This document shows, piece by piece, positions 1 through 8,435 of a stretch of DNA of 64,000 nucleotides. The DNA lies in NCBI RefSeq assembly GCF_019219065.1, contig NZ_JAHUWK010000004.1:248001-312000 (forward strand). Reading direction: 5' to 3'. The DNA is from Duganella sp. sic0402 (GTDB taxonomy: Bacteria > Pseudomonadota > Gammaproteobacteria > Burkholderiales > Burkholderiaceae_D). The notes beneath the pieces are model-generated. The model was given only the letters and a program-made list of their open reading frames with translations, made no database searches and was not told the DNA's origin. Numbering within the stretch: the stretch's first letter is position 1; each line of letters opens with the position of its first letter. The position numbers and the translations under genes are program-made.

Positions 1-500
1 GCACCCGCTGCACGCTGTGCGAAACCCGCCGTGCCGCCGTCAACGGCCGTGGTGCGGAAAACGCCCGCTGGATCGCCTTGGCAGGCGTACCGTCGCAACA
101 GGACGAGCAAGACGCACAAGCCGTCAGCGGCGAAGCCGGCCAGCTGCTGAACAATATGCTGAAAGCCATCGAGCTGAAGCCGGAGTCCGACGTCTACATC
201 ACCAACGTGGTCAAATGCCGCCCGCCAGAACGCCATCCGGCCGGCGAAGAAGTCATCGCCTGCCGTCCATTCCTGGAGCGCGAACTGGCGCTGAGCGGCG
301 CCACCATGGCCATCACCTTCGGCCAGTTCGCCGCCCGGGGCCTGATGATGGGCCCCGCCGCGCGCGGCAAGGTGATGCATTACGGCGCCAACAAGCTGCC
401 AGTGGTCGCCACCTACCACCCGGACGACCTGCTGGCCAAGCCGGAAGACAAAGCCAAAGCCTGGGCCGACCTGTGCCTGGCGAAAGCCAGCCATGCCTGA
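1..500 (+). CDS. Uracil-DNA glycosylase family protein, 3' part (5' end outside window)
   Basis: The open frame enters from the left edge, so the start is missing. The visible part carries the C-x2-C pair (TRCTLCETR) and the second cysteine segment (VVKCRPPERHPAGEEVIACRPFL) that hold the 4Fe-4S cluster of family 4/5 uracil-DNA glycosylases, and ends with the TYHPDDLLAKPEDK segment matching the family's TYHP-x-LL motif. The enzyme would remove uracil from DNA in base-excision repair. The first catalytic block, usually GEAPG, here reads AGVPS (about bases 78-92), so activity is uncertain. The stop overlaps the next start by 8 bases, implying one operon. Confidence 0.85.
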   Translation, partial: TRCTLCETRRAAVNGRGAENARWIALAGVPSQQDEQDAQAVSGEAGQLLNNMLKAIELKPESDVYITNVVKCRPPERHPAGEEVIACRPFLERELALSGATMAITFGQFAARGLMMGPAARGKVMHYGANKLPVVATYHPDDLLAKPEDKAKAWADLCLAKASHA

Positions 501-1431
501 GCCGCTGCCCGGCGGCTATCAAGCCCTGTTTGAAAGCCGCTGGCCGCACCTGACCCATCCCCATGTGCGCGCGCTGGCCTGGTTGCTGGACGCGCCGGAT
601 CTGCTGGACCCCGACGCGCCGCACTGGCAGGGCCGCATTGCCTCGCTGGGCCCGATGTCGCCGGCTATCGCCGACTGGCTGGCCGCCTTGCAGCGCGACC
701 CCTCGCCACTGCAAGCGGCGCTCGGCGACAAGCACTACTCGCGCCTCGGCCTGTACGCTGAAAAACTGCTGGCCTTCTACTTTGCCGAGCATGGCCGACT
801 GTATGCACACGGCCTGCAAGTCCGCGCCGGCCGCACCGATACCATCGGCGAATTCGATTTCCTGCTGCGCGAAGGCGAGCAATTGGTCCATATCGAATTC
901 GCCACCAAGTTCTACCTGCTGGACAATGCCGACGGCTTCAATGGCCTGATCGGCCCCAATCTGGCCGACACGCTGGGCGTCAAGATGCGCAAGATATTCG
1001 ACAAGCAGCTGTCACTGTCGCAGCATCCGGCCGCGCAGGCGCTTGTGCCGCAGCCCATCGTCCGCGCGCAGGCACTGGTCAAGGGCTGGCTGTTCTATCC
1101 GGACGGCGTACCGCTGATGCCGGGCATCTCGCAGCAGCATTGCCATGGCTTCTGGATGACGCAGGCGCAGGCCGCCGCCAGCCTGACGGAAGGCGACTAC
1201 GCCATCATGCCGCGCCTGCAATGGCTGGCGCCGCTCAGGCTGGCGGCAGGCGAGGGAATGGGCCGCGCGTCGCTGCTGGAAGCGCTGCGCGGGCAGACGT
1301 CGCCGGTGATGATTGCGGCGCTACAGAAAAACGGAGCATGGCTGGTGGAGCAGAGCAGGGGCTTCGTGGTTCCGGATGGCTGGCGGGAGCAAGCCGCGCA
1401 GCGCCGCCAGGACGGGGCGCTGCCGGCGTAA
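493..1431 (+). CDS. DUF1853 family protein
   Basis: 312 residues, matching the DUF1853 family, whose function is not established. Visible family hallmarks are GEFDFLL (residues 119-125) and HIEFATKFYL (133-142), an arrangement of acidic and lysine residues like the core of PD-(D/E)XK nucleases; that resemblance is my inference. No signal peptide or membrane segment. The ATG lies inside the end of the glycosylase gene (overlap 8 bases), so translation is probably coupled. It converges with lplT; the two stops are 4 bases apart. Confidence 0.85.
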   Translation: MPEPLPGGYQALFESRWPHLTHPHVRALAWLLDAPDLLDPDAPHWQGRIASLGPMSPAIADWLAALQRDPSPLQAALGDKHYSRLGLYAEKLLAFYFAEHGRLYAHGLQVRAGRTDTIGEFDFLLREGEQLVHIEFATKFYLLDNADGFNGLIGPNLADTLGVKMRKIFDKQLSLSQHPAAQALVPQPIVRAQALVKGWLFYPDGVPLMPGISQQHCHGFWMTQAQAAASLTEGDYAIMPRLQWLAPLRLAAGEGMGRASLLEALRGQTSPVMIAALQKNGAWLVEQSRGFVVPDGWREQAAQRRQDGALPA

Positions 1432-1435
1432 AGAC

Positions 1436-2698
1436 TTAGTGTTTGGCTTCGCCGATCAGCGCGACTGAATCGAACTCGCGCTGGTTTTGCTTGTGGCGGC
1501 GCAGGATGTACAACATGGTGCCAGCCAGGAACAGGCCGAACAGCAGAATGATGATGTCCAGGTTCAGGTGCATGCGCAGCATCAGCGAGTACACCGCCAG
1601 CATGGTCAGAATCGACAGGTTCTCATTGAAGTTCTGCACCGCGATCGAATGGCCAGCGCTCATCAGCACGTGGCCGCGGTGTTGCAGCAAGGCGTTCATC
1701 GGCACCAGGAAGAAGCCGCCGAGCAGGCCGACCAGGATCAGCAGGGGATAGGCCAGCGTTACCGAATTCACCAGCGTCATCAGCATCACGATGACACCCA
1801 TGGCGATGCCGACCGGGATGACCGTCAGCGACTTGCGCAGTGTGATGCTGCGTGCCGAAATAATCGCGCCGACCGCCACGCCAATCGCTACCACACCCAC
1901 CAGGCTGGTCGATTGTTCGTAAGTCAGGTGCAGCTTGCGGTTGGCCCATTCCAGCACGATGAATTGCAGCGTTTGCGCCGCGCCCCAGAACAAGGTGGTC
2001 ACGCCCAGCGAAATCTGGCCCAGCTTGTCTTTCCACAGCATGCTGAAGCAGTTGGAGAAATCGGCGATCAGCTTGATCGGATTGCGCTCCTGGTGGCCGT
2101 AGACGCAGCCGGTATCCGGAATGCGCGTATTGAACAGCGCCGCCAGCATGTAGATGCCGACCACCACGCACAGCGCAGCCTGGGTAGGGGTTTCAATGCC
2201 GGTGTCGATCAGCGGCATGTCGAAGCCCAGCAGGACGGAAGAAAGACGGTCGCCAACCAGCGCGCCGCCCATCACGGTGCCGAAGATAATCGACAGCACG
2301 GTCAGGCCTTCCACCCAGCCGTTGGCGGCAACCAGTTTTTCAGGCGGCAGCAGCTCGGTCAGGATGCCGTATTTGGCGGGCGAATACACGGCCGCGCCAA
2401 AACCGACGATGGCGTAGGCCAGCAATGGGTGGACATGCGCAAAAATCAGCAGGCAGCCGCCAACCTTGATCAGGTTGGAAATGAACATGACCTTGCCTTT
2501 AGGCATAGAGTCAGCGAAGGCGCCGACAAATGCTGCTAACAGGACATAAAAGAGGGTAAATGACAGCTTCAGGAGTGGCGTGATCCATCCTGGCGATTGC
2601 ATATTGATGAGCAGATCGATGGCAACAAAGAGCAACGCATTATCCGCCAGGGACGAAAAGAACTGCGCTGCCATGATGGTATAGAAACCACGATTCAT
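1436..2698 (-). CDS. lplT: Lysophospholipid transporter LplT (major facilitator superfamily)
   Basis: 420 residues with about 12 hydrophobic segments. The N-terminus MNRGFYTIMAAQFFSSLADN is characteristic of LplT, the inner-membrane transporter that flips lysophospholipids back into the cytoplasm for re-acylation. In enterobacteria lplT sits beside the acyltransferase aas; no aas gene is present here. The gene diverges from alr across 123 bases. Length is normal for the family. It could also act on other lipids, but the match is clear. Confidence 0.9.
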   Translation of the reverse strand: MNRGFYTIMAAQFFSSLADNALLFVAIDLLINMQSPGWITPLLKLSFTLFYVLLAAFVGAFADSMPKGKVMFISNLIKVGGCLLIFAHVHPLLAYAIVGFGAAVYSPAKYGILTELLPPEKLVAANGWVEGLTVLSIIFGTVMGGALVGDRLSSVLLGFDMPLIDTGIETPTQAALCVVVGIYMLAALFNTRIPDTGCVYGHQERNPIKLIADFSNCFSMLWKDKLGQISLGVTTLFWGAAQTLQFIVLEWANRKLHLTYEQSTSLVGVVAIGVAVGAIISARSITLRKSLTVIPVGIAMGVIVMLMTLVNSVTLAYPLLILVGLLGGFFLVPMNALLQHRGHVLMSAGHSIAVQNFNENLSILTMLAVYSLMLRMHLNLDIIILLFGLFLAGTMLYILRRHKQNQREFDSVALIGEAKH

Positions 2699-2830
2699 TC
2701 TGGGATAGCCTGAAAACTTATCTGGCTTGCTTTATACCATGCTTTGATCGTATCCCCAAGAATTGAGCAGTGCAGCGCAGCCACCAGGCGGTAAAATAGC
2801 GCCTTCATTTATTTCGCTGAAATGAGACGT

Positions 2831-3922
2831 ATGCCTCGGCCGATATTAGCAACTATTCACGTTGATTCCATGAAGCAAAACTTGGCGCTTGCCAAGTCCA
2901 GATCACCCGGCGCCCGAGCGTGGGGCGTACTGAAGGCGAATGGTTACGGTCATGGCCTGGAACGTGCGATGCGCGGTTTTGCCGACGCCGACGGCCTGGC
3001 GCTGATTGAAGTCGACAACGCGGTCAAGCTGCGTGAACTGGGCTGGAAGAAGCCGATACTATTATTGGAAGGTTTCTTCAGTTTGTCCGATTTGCACACC
3101 ATGGCCGGCTACGACATCCAGGCCGCCGTGCATTGCAATGAGCAGCTGGAATGGCTGGAAGCGGTGGCGGCGCAGCTGAGCGCGCGCGGCATCCGTTTCG
3201 ACCTGCACCTGAAGATGAACACCGGCATGAACCGGCTGGGTTTTACGCCGGATGCTTTTGCCGCCGCGCACGCGCGCCTCAGCGCGATTTCCTGCGTTGG
3301 CAGCATCACCCTGATGACGCACTTCGCCAATGCCGATGATGTCGACCACCCGCTGCTGCCGATTGCCGAGCAGATCCGCCGCTTCGAGCTGGGTGCGGCC
3401 GGGCTGCCTGGCCCGCGCAGCCTGTCGAATTCGGCCGGGGTGCTGCTGCATCAGGGACTGCGCAATGACTGGGTACGACCCGGCATCATGCTGTACGGCG
3501 GCACGCCGGGCGGCGGCAGCGCCGAAGCATTTGGCTTGCAGCCGACCATGACGCTGAGCAGCGAAATCATCGGCGTGCAGGAGATCGCCGCCGGCGAGGC
3601 GGTGGGCTACGGCAGCCGTTTCCAGGCCGGGCAGCCGATGCGCATCGGCGTGGTGGCGTGCGGCTATGCCGATGGCTATCCGCGCGTGGCGCCCCTGGGC
3701 ACGCCGGTGCTGGTGGACGGTGTGCGTACCCGTTTGGTCGGGCGGGTGTCGATGGACATGCTGACGGTTGACCTGACTGATCTGCCGCAAGCGCGCATTG
3801 GCAGCAAGGTGATACTGTGGGGCAAGGGTTTGCCGATTGACGAGGTGGCGCAAGCGGCCGGCACCATCGGCTACGAGCTGATGTGTGCGCTGGCGCCGCG
3901 CGTGCCGGTGGTGGAGGGCTGA
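2831..3922 (+). CDS. alr: Alanine racemase
   Basis: Pyridoxal-phosphate enzyme interconverting L- and D-alanine for peptidoglycan. I chose ATG 2831 (MPRPILATIH...) over the in-frame ATG at 2822 because the family normally starts there; 363 residues. The PLP lysine is K35 in VLKANGYGHG, the second catalytic base is Y260 in EAVGYGSRF, and the substrate loop GRVSMDM is at 304-310. Three bases separate its stop from radA, so the two form an operon. Neither start has a strong Shine-Dalgarno sequence. Confidence 0.95.
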   Translation: MPRPILATIHVDSMKQNLALAKSRSPGARAWGVLKANGYGHGLERAMRGFADADGLALIEVDNAVKLRELGWKKPILLLEGFFSLSDLHTMAGYDIQAAVHCNEQLEWLEAVAAQLSARGIRFDLHLKMNTGMNRLGFTPDAFAAAHARLSAISCVGSITLMTHFANADDVDHPLLPIAEQIRRFELGAAGLPGPRSLSNSAGVLLHQGLRNDWVRPGIMLYGGTPGGGSAEAFGLQPTMTLSSEIIGVQEIAAGEAVGYGSRFQAGQPMRIGVVACGYADGYPRVAPLGTPVLVDGVRTRLVGRVSMDMLTVDLTDLPQARIGSKVILWGKGLPIDEVAQAAGTIGYELMCALAPRVPVVEG

Positions 3923-3925
3923 CGC

Positions 3926-5302
3926 ATGGCCAAGGCAAAGACCAATTACACCTGCAACGAATGCGGCGCCACCGCCACCAAGTGGACCGGCCAGTGCGCC
4001 GCGTGCCAGCAATGGAACACCATGGTGGAGACGCTGATCGAGGCGGGCGGCAATAACCGCTACTCGCAGCCGGCGCATATGGCGCTGGCGCAGACGGCGC
4101 CGGTGCTGTCGCTGGCGGATATCGACGCGATCGACGTGCCGCGCTTCGGCACCGGCATCGAGGAATTCGACCGCGTGCTGGGCGGCGGCCTGGTGGCGGG
4201 CGGCGTGGTGCTGATTGGCGGCGACCCCGGCATCGGCAAATCGACGCTGCTGTTGCAGGCGCTGGCCAATGTGTCGCACCTGAAGAAGGTGCTGTATGTG
4301 TCGGGCGAGGAGTCGGGCGCGCAGATCGCCTTGCGCGCCAAGCGCCTGCAGGTCGATGCGCGCGATCTGAAGTTGCAGGCCGAAATCCAGCTGGAGAAAA
4401 TCCTCGGCACGCTGGCCGACTTGAAGCCGGAAGTGGCGGTGATTGATTCGATTCAGACTGTGTATTCGGACGCGCTGAGTTCGGCGCCCGGTTCGGTGGC
4501 GCAGGTGCGCGAGTGCGCGGCGCAACTGACGCGCGTGGCAAAGCAGACCGGCGTGACCATCATCCTGGTCGGCCACGTCACCAAGGAGGGGGCGCTGGCC
4601 GGTCCGCGCGTACTGGAGCACATTGTCGACACCGTGCTGTATTTCGAGGGCGACAGCCATTCCAGTTTCCGCCTGGTGCGGGCGATCAAGAACCGTTTCG
4701 GCGCGGTCAATGAACTGGGCGTGTTTGCCATGACCGAGAAGGGGCTGAAGGGCGTATCGAATCCGTCGGCACTGTTCCTGTCGCAGCATGACAACCAGGT
4801 GCCAGGTTCCTGTGTGATGGTGACGCAGGAGGGCACGCGGCCGCTGCTGGTGGAAATCCAGGCGCTGGTGGACGCCAGCCATCTGCCTAACGCGCGCCGC
4901 CTGTCGGTGGGCCTGGAGCAGAATAGGCTGGCGATGCTGCTGGCGGTGTTGCATCGTCACGCCGGCATCGCGGCCTTCGACCAGGACGTGTTCATCAACG
5001 CGGTCGGTGGCGTGAAGATCAGCGAGCCCGCGGTCGATCTGGCGGTGCTGTTGGCGATTAATTCGTCGATGCGCAACAAGGCGCTGCCGCGTGGTTTCGT
5101 GGTGTTTGGCGAAGTGGGCCTGGCCGGCGAAATCCGGCCGGCGCCGCGTGGCCAGGAGCGTCTGCGCGAGGCGGCCAAGCTGGGCTTCTCGATGGCGATG
5201 ATACCGACCGCTAACGCGCCTAAGCAGCCCATGGAAGGAATGACAATTATTGCTGTTGATCGCATCGATGATGCATTCAATAAGCTGCGCGAAATCCAAT
5301 AA
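3926..5302 (+). CDS. radA: DNA repair protein RadA
   Basis: 458 residues, full length. Domains in order: zinc finger (C10, C13, C24, C27), RecA-like ATPase with Walker A GGDPGIGKST (98-107), the RadA-specific KNRFG motif (255-259), and a C-terminal Lon-protease-like domain. RadA is a branch-migration helicase acting in recombinational repair. It follows alr by 3 bases and ends before a short AT-rich spacer leading to the PilZ gene. Confidence 0.97.
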   Translation: MAKAKTNYTCNECGATATKWTGQCAACQQWNTMVETLIEAGGNNRYSQPAHMALAQTAPVLSLADIDAIDVPRFGTGIEEFDRVLGGGLVAGGVVLIGGDPGIGKSTLLLQALANVSHLKKVLYVSGEESGAQIALRAKRLQVDARDLKLQAEIQLEKILGTLADLKPEVAVIDSIQTVYSDALSSAPGSVAQVRECAAQLTRVAKQTGVTIILVGHVTKEGALAGPRVLEHIVDTVLYFEGDSHSSFRLVRAIKNRFGAVNELGVFAMTEKGLKGVSNPSALFLSQHDNQVPGSCVMVTQEGTRPLLVEIQALVDASHLPNARRLSVGLEQNRLAMLLAVLHRHAGIAAFDQDVFINAVGGVKISEPAVDLAVLLAINSSMRNKALPRGFVVFGEVGLAGEIRPAPRGQERLREAAKLGFSMAMIPTANAPKQPMEGMTIIAVDRIDDAFNKLREIQ

Positions 5303-5375
5303 CGTTGTATTGTTACGTGTTGTAATAGTCAATGTAGCTAATTGCGTAACAATTACGTAACTAAAGGATGGGAAA

Positions 5376-5696
5376 GTGTTAGTCGATCAAAGGTCAGGCG
5401 CGCGTAAGATCGTGCGCTCCAAGGCAGTCGTGGTGATGGATGGCATGCCGCCCAAGCAGGGGCGCACGCTCGATATCAGCGGTAGTGGTTTGTCGCTCAC
5501 GTTTGATCACAAGCTGGCGGCAGGCGACATCGGCATGGTGTCGTTCGAGCTGTTTGTCGAAGGCAAAGCGCAGGTATTAAGCTGCCGCTCGCGTGTGAAC
5601 TACTGCATTTTCAGCGGTGACCACTTCAAAATCGGATTTCAGTTCATGAATCCCGATATGGCCACCATGGCTACTATCAATAAATTCCTGCGGTGA
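5376..5696 (+). CDS. PilZ domain protein
   Basis: 106 residues comprising essentially one PilZ domain, the cyclic-di-GMP receptor module. The binding signature is visible: RSGAR (R6 and R10, the RxxxR motif) and DISGSG (33-38, the [DN]xSxxG motif). GTG 5376 is taken as start because AAAGGA lies 8 bases upstream and the nearby ATG at 5368 is out of frame and closes at once. Its last 20 bases overlap the convergent citrate synthase gene. Confidence 0.85.
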   Translation: MLVDQRSGARKIVRSKAVVVMDGMPPKQGRTLDISGSGLSLTFDHKLAAGDIGMVSFELFVEGKAQVLSCRSRVNYCIFSGDHFKIGFQFMNPDMATMATINKFLR

Positions 5697-6900
5697 TCGG
5701 TGCGGGCCCGGTGTAGCGGGCCCGTGGCCTGATCAGGCGGCTGGCTTGCACTTGCTCCAGGGCGTGTGCCAGCCAGCCGATGCAGCGGCCTACAGCAAAC
5801 AATACAAACGGAGCGTCTTTGGGCAGGCCGCAGGCAGCGGTCAGCACGGAGAGGGCATAGTCGATGCTGGGTAGTTCCCCCGCCTGTTGTTCGGCTGCCA
5901 CAGCGAGTTCTTCATGTGGTTGAACTTTCGGTAGGTTTTTTAGCAGCGCTTTTGCGCGCGGATCGCCGTCCGGGTAGAGCGGGTGGCCGAACGCGGGCAG
6001 CGGGCGCTTGCTGGCCAGCCAGGTGCGTGTTGCGGCTTCGGCGCCGTGGGTTTGCGCTTGCGTGATTAACTGGCCGAACGCCCCCGCCGCGCCGCCGTGC
6101 AGCGGGCCGGTCAGCGTAGTGCAGCCGGCAAGTACGCCGGCTGCCAGCGATGCGCCGGTTGAGATGGCGACGCGGGTGGCAAAGGTGGAGGCATTCAGTT
6201 CGTGATCGGCGATCAGCACCAGCGCGCGGCGCATCAGGTCTTCGTGGCGTTCTGCCCGCCAGGCGCGGGCGAGGCGCAAGCTGATCGGTCCGTGGCTCTC
6301 GCCAGCGGCGCCTGTGACCGCGTCCACCAGCGTCAGCAGCACGCTAGCTGCTTCGGCGCGCAGTTCGGGACCATGGCGGCCCAGCGATGGCGGGTCGCTT
6401 GCGCTGCGCCGGGCCAGCGCGAGCAGGGCGGCAGCCAGTGCACCGCCTGGTGGCGCTGCGGCCAATTGCGCAGCCGCCGACGGTGTAGTAGCCGATGGCG
6501 CGGTGGCCGTGGCGGAGTTGGCGCCGGTGGGCCACATGGTCGCGGCTTCTTCTGGCGTGCATTCCCACAGCAAAGCGGCAATATCCTCCAGGCTGGCGTG
6601 GTCGGCCAGCGTGGCGGCGTCATGCCCCCGATAGAACAGGCATCCGTCGAGCGTGGTGGAAATGGCGGACGGCAGCACCGGATCGCCATACTGCATCGCC
6701 TGTGCGCTAACCGCTTCCACTTTGCGTCGCCCGTTGGCGCGGCGGGCCATGCGCAGCACGTCGTCGCGATGGTAGACGCTGCGGCGCGGATCGGCGTCAT
6801 CCGGCCGCGCGCGGATTTTGCCACGGCTGACGTTGGCATACAGCGTTTGCGGGCGGACGTTCAGCACGTCCAGGGCTTCGGCAGCGGTCATCCAGACCAT
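5677..6900 (-). CDS. Citrate synthase-like enzyme with N-terminal helix-turn-helix domain
   Basis: 407 residues from ATG 6900, chosen because AGGAA lies 6 bases upstream; GTG 6906 is an in-frame alternative. Residues 1-60 look like a MerR/excisionase-type DNA-binding domain (MTAAEALDVLNVRPQTLYANV, then a basic stretch). The rest is citrate synthase: H268 in GPLHGGA, H306 in FGHPL and D347 in SIDYAL match the catalytic His-His-Asp, with a conserved His-containing DHELNAS segment. An Ala/Thr/Pro-rich stretch lies at about 125-160. It diverges from a CoA-transferase gene, suggesting a shared acyl-CoA pathway. Whether it makes citrate, methylcitrate or another product cannot be told. Confidence 0.85.
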   Translation of the reverse strand: MVWMTAAEALDVLNVRPQTLYANVSRGKIRARPDDADPRRSVYHRDDVLRMARRANGRRKVEAVSAQAMQYGDPVLPSAISTTLDGCLFYRGHDAATLADHASLEDIAALLWECTPEEAATMWPTGANSATATAPSATTPSAAAQLAAAPPGGALAAALLALARRSASDPPSLGRHGPELRAEAASVLLTLVDAVTGAAGESHGPISLRLARAWRAERHEDLMRRALVLIADHELNASTFATRVAISTGASLAAGVLAGCTTLTGPLHGGAAGAFGQLITQAQTHGAEAATRTWLASKRPLPAFGHPLYPDGDPRAKALLKNLPKVQPHEELAVAAEQQAGELPSIDYALSVLTAACGLPKDAPFVLFAVGRCIGWLAHALEQVQASRLIRPRARYTGPAPITAGIY

Positions 6901-6914
6901 TTCCACTTCCTATG

Positions 6915-6931
6915 TTGACACTTCAAGTCAA
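6915..6931. promoter_or_regulatory. Dyad TTGAC-N7-GTCAA between divergent citrate synthase and CoA-transferase genes
   Basis: Perfect 5-bp arms TTGAC (6915-6919) and GTCAA (6927-6931), with a further TTGAC at 6934-6938, lie 14 bases upstream of the citrate synthase start in the 93-bp divergent spacer. The position suits an operator for a dimeric HTH protein, possibly the fused regulator-enzyme itself. Arms are short, so confidence is limited. Confidence 0.35.
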
Positions 6932-6993
6932 GATTGACGCGCACGGACCGGCAGTCCTACGCTGCGAGCTAGCTTATCTTATCTGGAGCCGTT

Positions 6994-8349
6994 ATGTTGG
7001 ATGCAGTGTGGTCTGCGCTGGCCTTGCCAGCATCGTCGCTGGACGCGCTAACGCAGGTGGGCGAGGGCGCCTTGCCGTCCTCTTTCCCGGTGACCGACCT
7101 GGCGGCGGCATCAGTCGGCGCGGCGGCGCTGGCGGTACGCGAGTTGCTGCTCGCGCAGGGCGCCGCGCCGGCGCATGTGACGGTGGACCGCCGGCTGGCG
7201 TCGATGTGGTTCAGCTGGTCGCTGCATCCGGTCGGCTGGGAGCGGCCGCCGTTGTGGGACGCGGTGGCGGGCGACTACGCCACGGCAGACGGCTGGATAC
7301 GCCTGCATACCAATGCGCCGCACCATCGTGACGCCGCGCTGGCGGTGTTGGGCTGTGCGGTGTCGCGCGAGGCGGTGGCGGCAGCGGTGTCCGGCTGGCG
7401 CGGGCAGGAGCTGGAAACAGCGGTGGTCGGGCAGGGCGGCTGCGCGGCCATGATGCGGTCGATCGCCGAGTGGCAGGCGCATCCGCAGGGACGCGCTGTT
7501 GCCGCCGAACCGCTGATGGCGTTTGCGCCGGGCGCTGCGGGAGTAGCGCGGGCGTGGGATTGGGCGCCGCAGCGGCCGCTGGCCGGGCTGAAAGTACTTG
7601 ACCTGACGCGCGTGCTCGCTGGGCCGGTGGCAACGCGTTTCCTGGCCGGCTATGGCGCCGACGTGCTGCGCATCGATCCACCGCACTGGAACGAGCCTGG
7701 CGTGATTCCGGAAGTCACGCTCGGCAAGCGTTGCGCGCGGCTGGACCTGATGCAGCCTGCCGATCGCGCCGTGTTCGACAGCCTGCTGGCGCAGGCCGAT
7801 GTGCTGGTGCATGGCTATCGTCCCGGGGCACTGGACCGCCTGGGCTATGGCGTAGCATTCCGCCGCCAGCGGAATCCGGGCCTGATCGATGTCGCACTGG
7901 ACGCCTATGGCTGGAGCGGCCCACTGGCCGGCCAGCGCGGCTTTGATAGTCTGGTGCAGATGAGCTGCGGCATCGCGCAACACGGCATGCACATGCAGGG
8001 CGCCGGCCAGCCGACACCATTGCCGGTACAGGCACTGGACCACGCCACCGGTTACCTGATGGCGGCTGCCGTCGTGCGTGGGCTGATCGCCCGGCTGGCC
8101 GGCGAGCGCGGTGCGCAAGCCAGGCTATCGCTGGCGCGTACGGCAAAGCTGCTCACTGATGCGCCGCCGCAGGCGCAAGGCGGGCTGGCGCCAATAGCAG
8201 CATCCGACTTCGCGGCTGAGCTGGAGCAGACCGCATGGGGGCCGGCGCGACGTTACCGTCCCCCGGTCGCGATTGCGGGCGTGGCCATGGCCTGGGATCG
8301 TCCAGCATCCAGTCTCGGTGCTTCTCCCGCGCGCTGGCCGGGAGAATAG
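6994..8349 (+). CDS. Family III (CaiB/BaiF) CoA-transferase
   Basis: 451 residues with GGAG 6 bases before ATG. The CaiB/BaiF core begins near residue 196 (LAGLKVLDLTRVLAGPVATRFLAGYGADVLRID), and D318 in QRGFDSLVQ aligns with the catalytic aspartate of the family. The first about 190 residues form an extra N-terminal region and the C-terminus is short, so the architecture differs from a standard about 400-residue enzyme. It transfers CoA between carboxylic acids; the substrate is unknown. Divergent pairing with the HTH-citrate synthase suggests a common pathway. Confidence 0.85.
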   Translation: MLDAVWSALALPASSLDALTQVGEGALPSSFPVTDLAAASVGAAALAVRELLLAQGAAPAHVTVDRRLASMWFSWSLHPVGWERPPLWDAVAGDYATADGWIRLHTNAPHHRDAALAVLGCAVSREAVAAAVSGWRGQELETAVVGQGGCAAMMRSIAEWQAHPQGRAVAAEPLMAFAPGAAGVARAWDWAPQRPLAGLKVLDLTRVLAGPVATRFLAGYGADVLRIDPPHWNEPGVIPEVTLGKRCARLDLMQPADRAVFDSLLAQADVLVHGYRPGALDRLGYGVAFRRQRNPGLIDVALDAYGWSGPLAGQRGFDSLVQMSCGIAQHGMHMQGAGQPTPLPVQALDHATGYLMAAAVVRGLIARLAGERGAQARLSLARTAKLLTDAPPQAQGGLAPIAASDFAAELEQTAWGPARRYRPPVAIAGVAMAWDRPASSLGASPARWPGE

Positions 8350-8435
8350 AGGTAAAATCCCCTTTTATTCACCGCATTGGCACAAGCGTCCATGTTGCAT
8401 ACTATGTAACCACCAACATGGCGGAATCTCATACT

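Noticed and set aside
3062..5332. 756-codon minus-strand frame opposite alr and radA
   Set aside because: Composition (Arg, His, Gln) is that of an antisense shadow, and both plus-strand genes are unmistakable.
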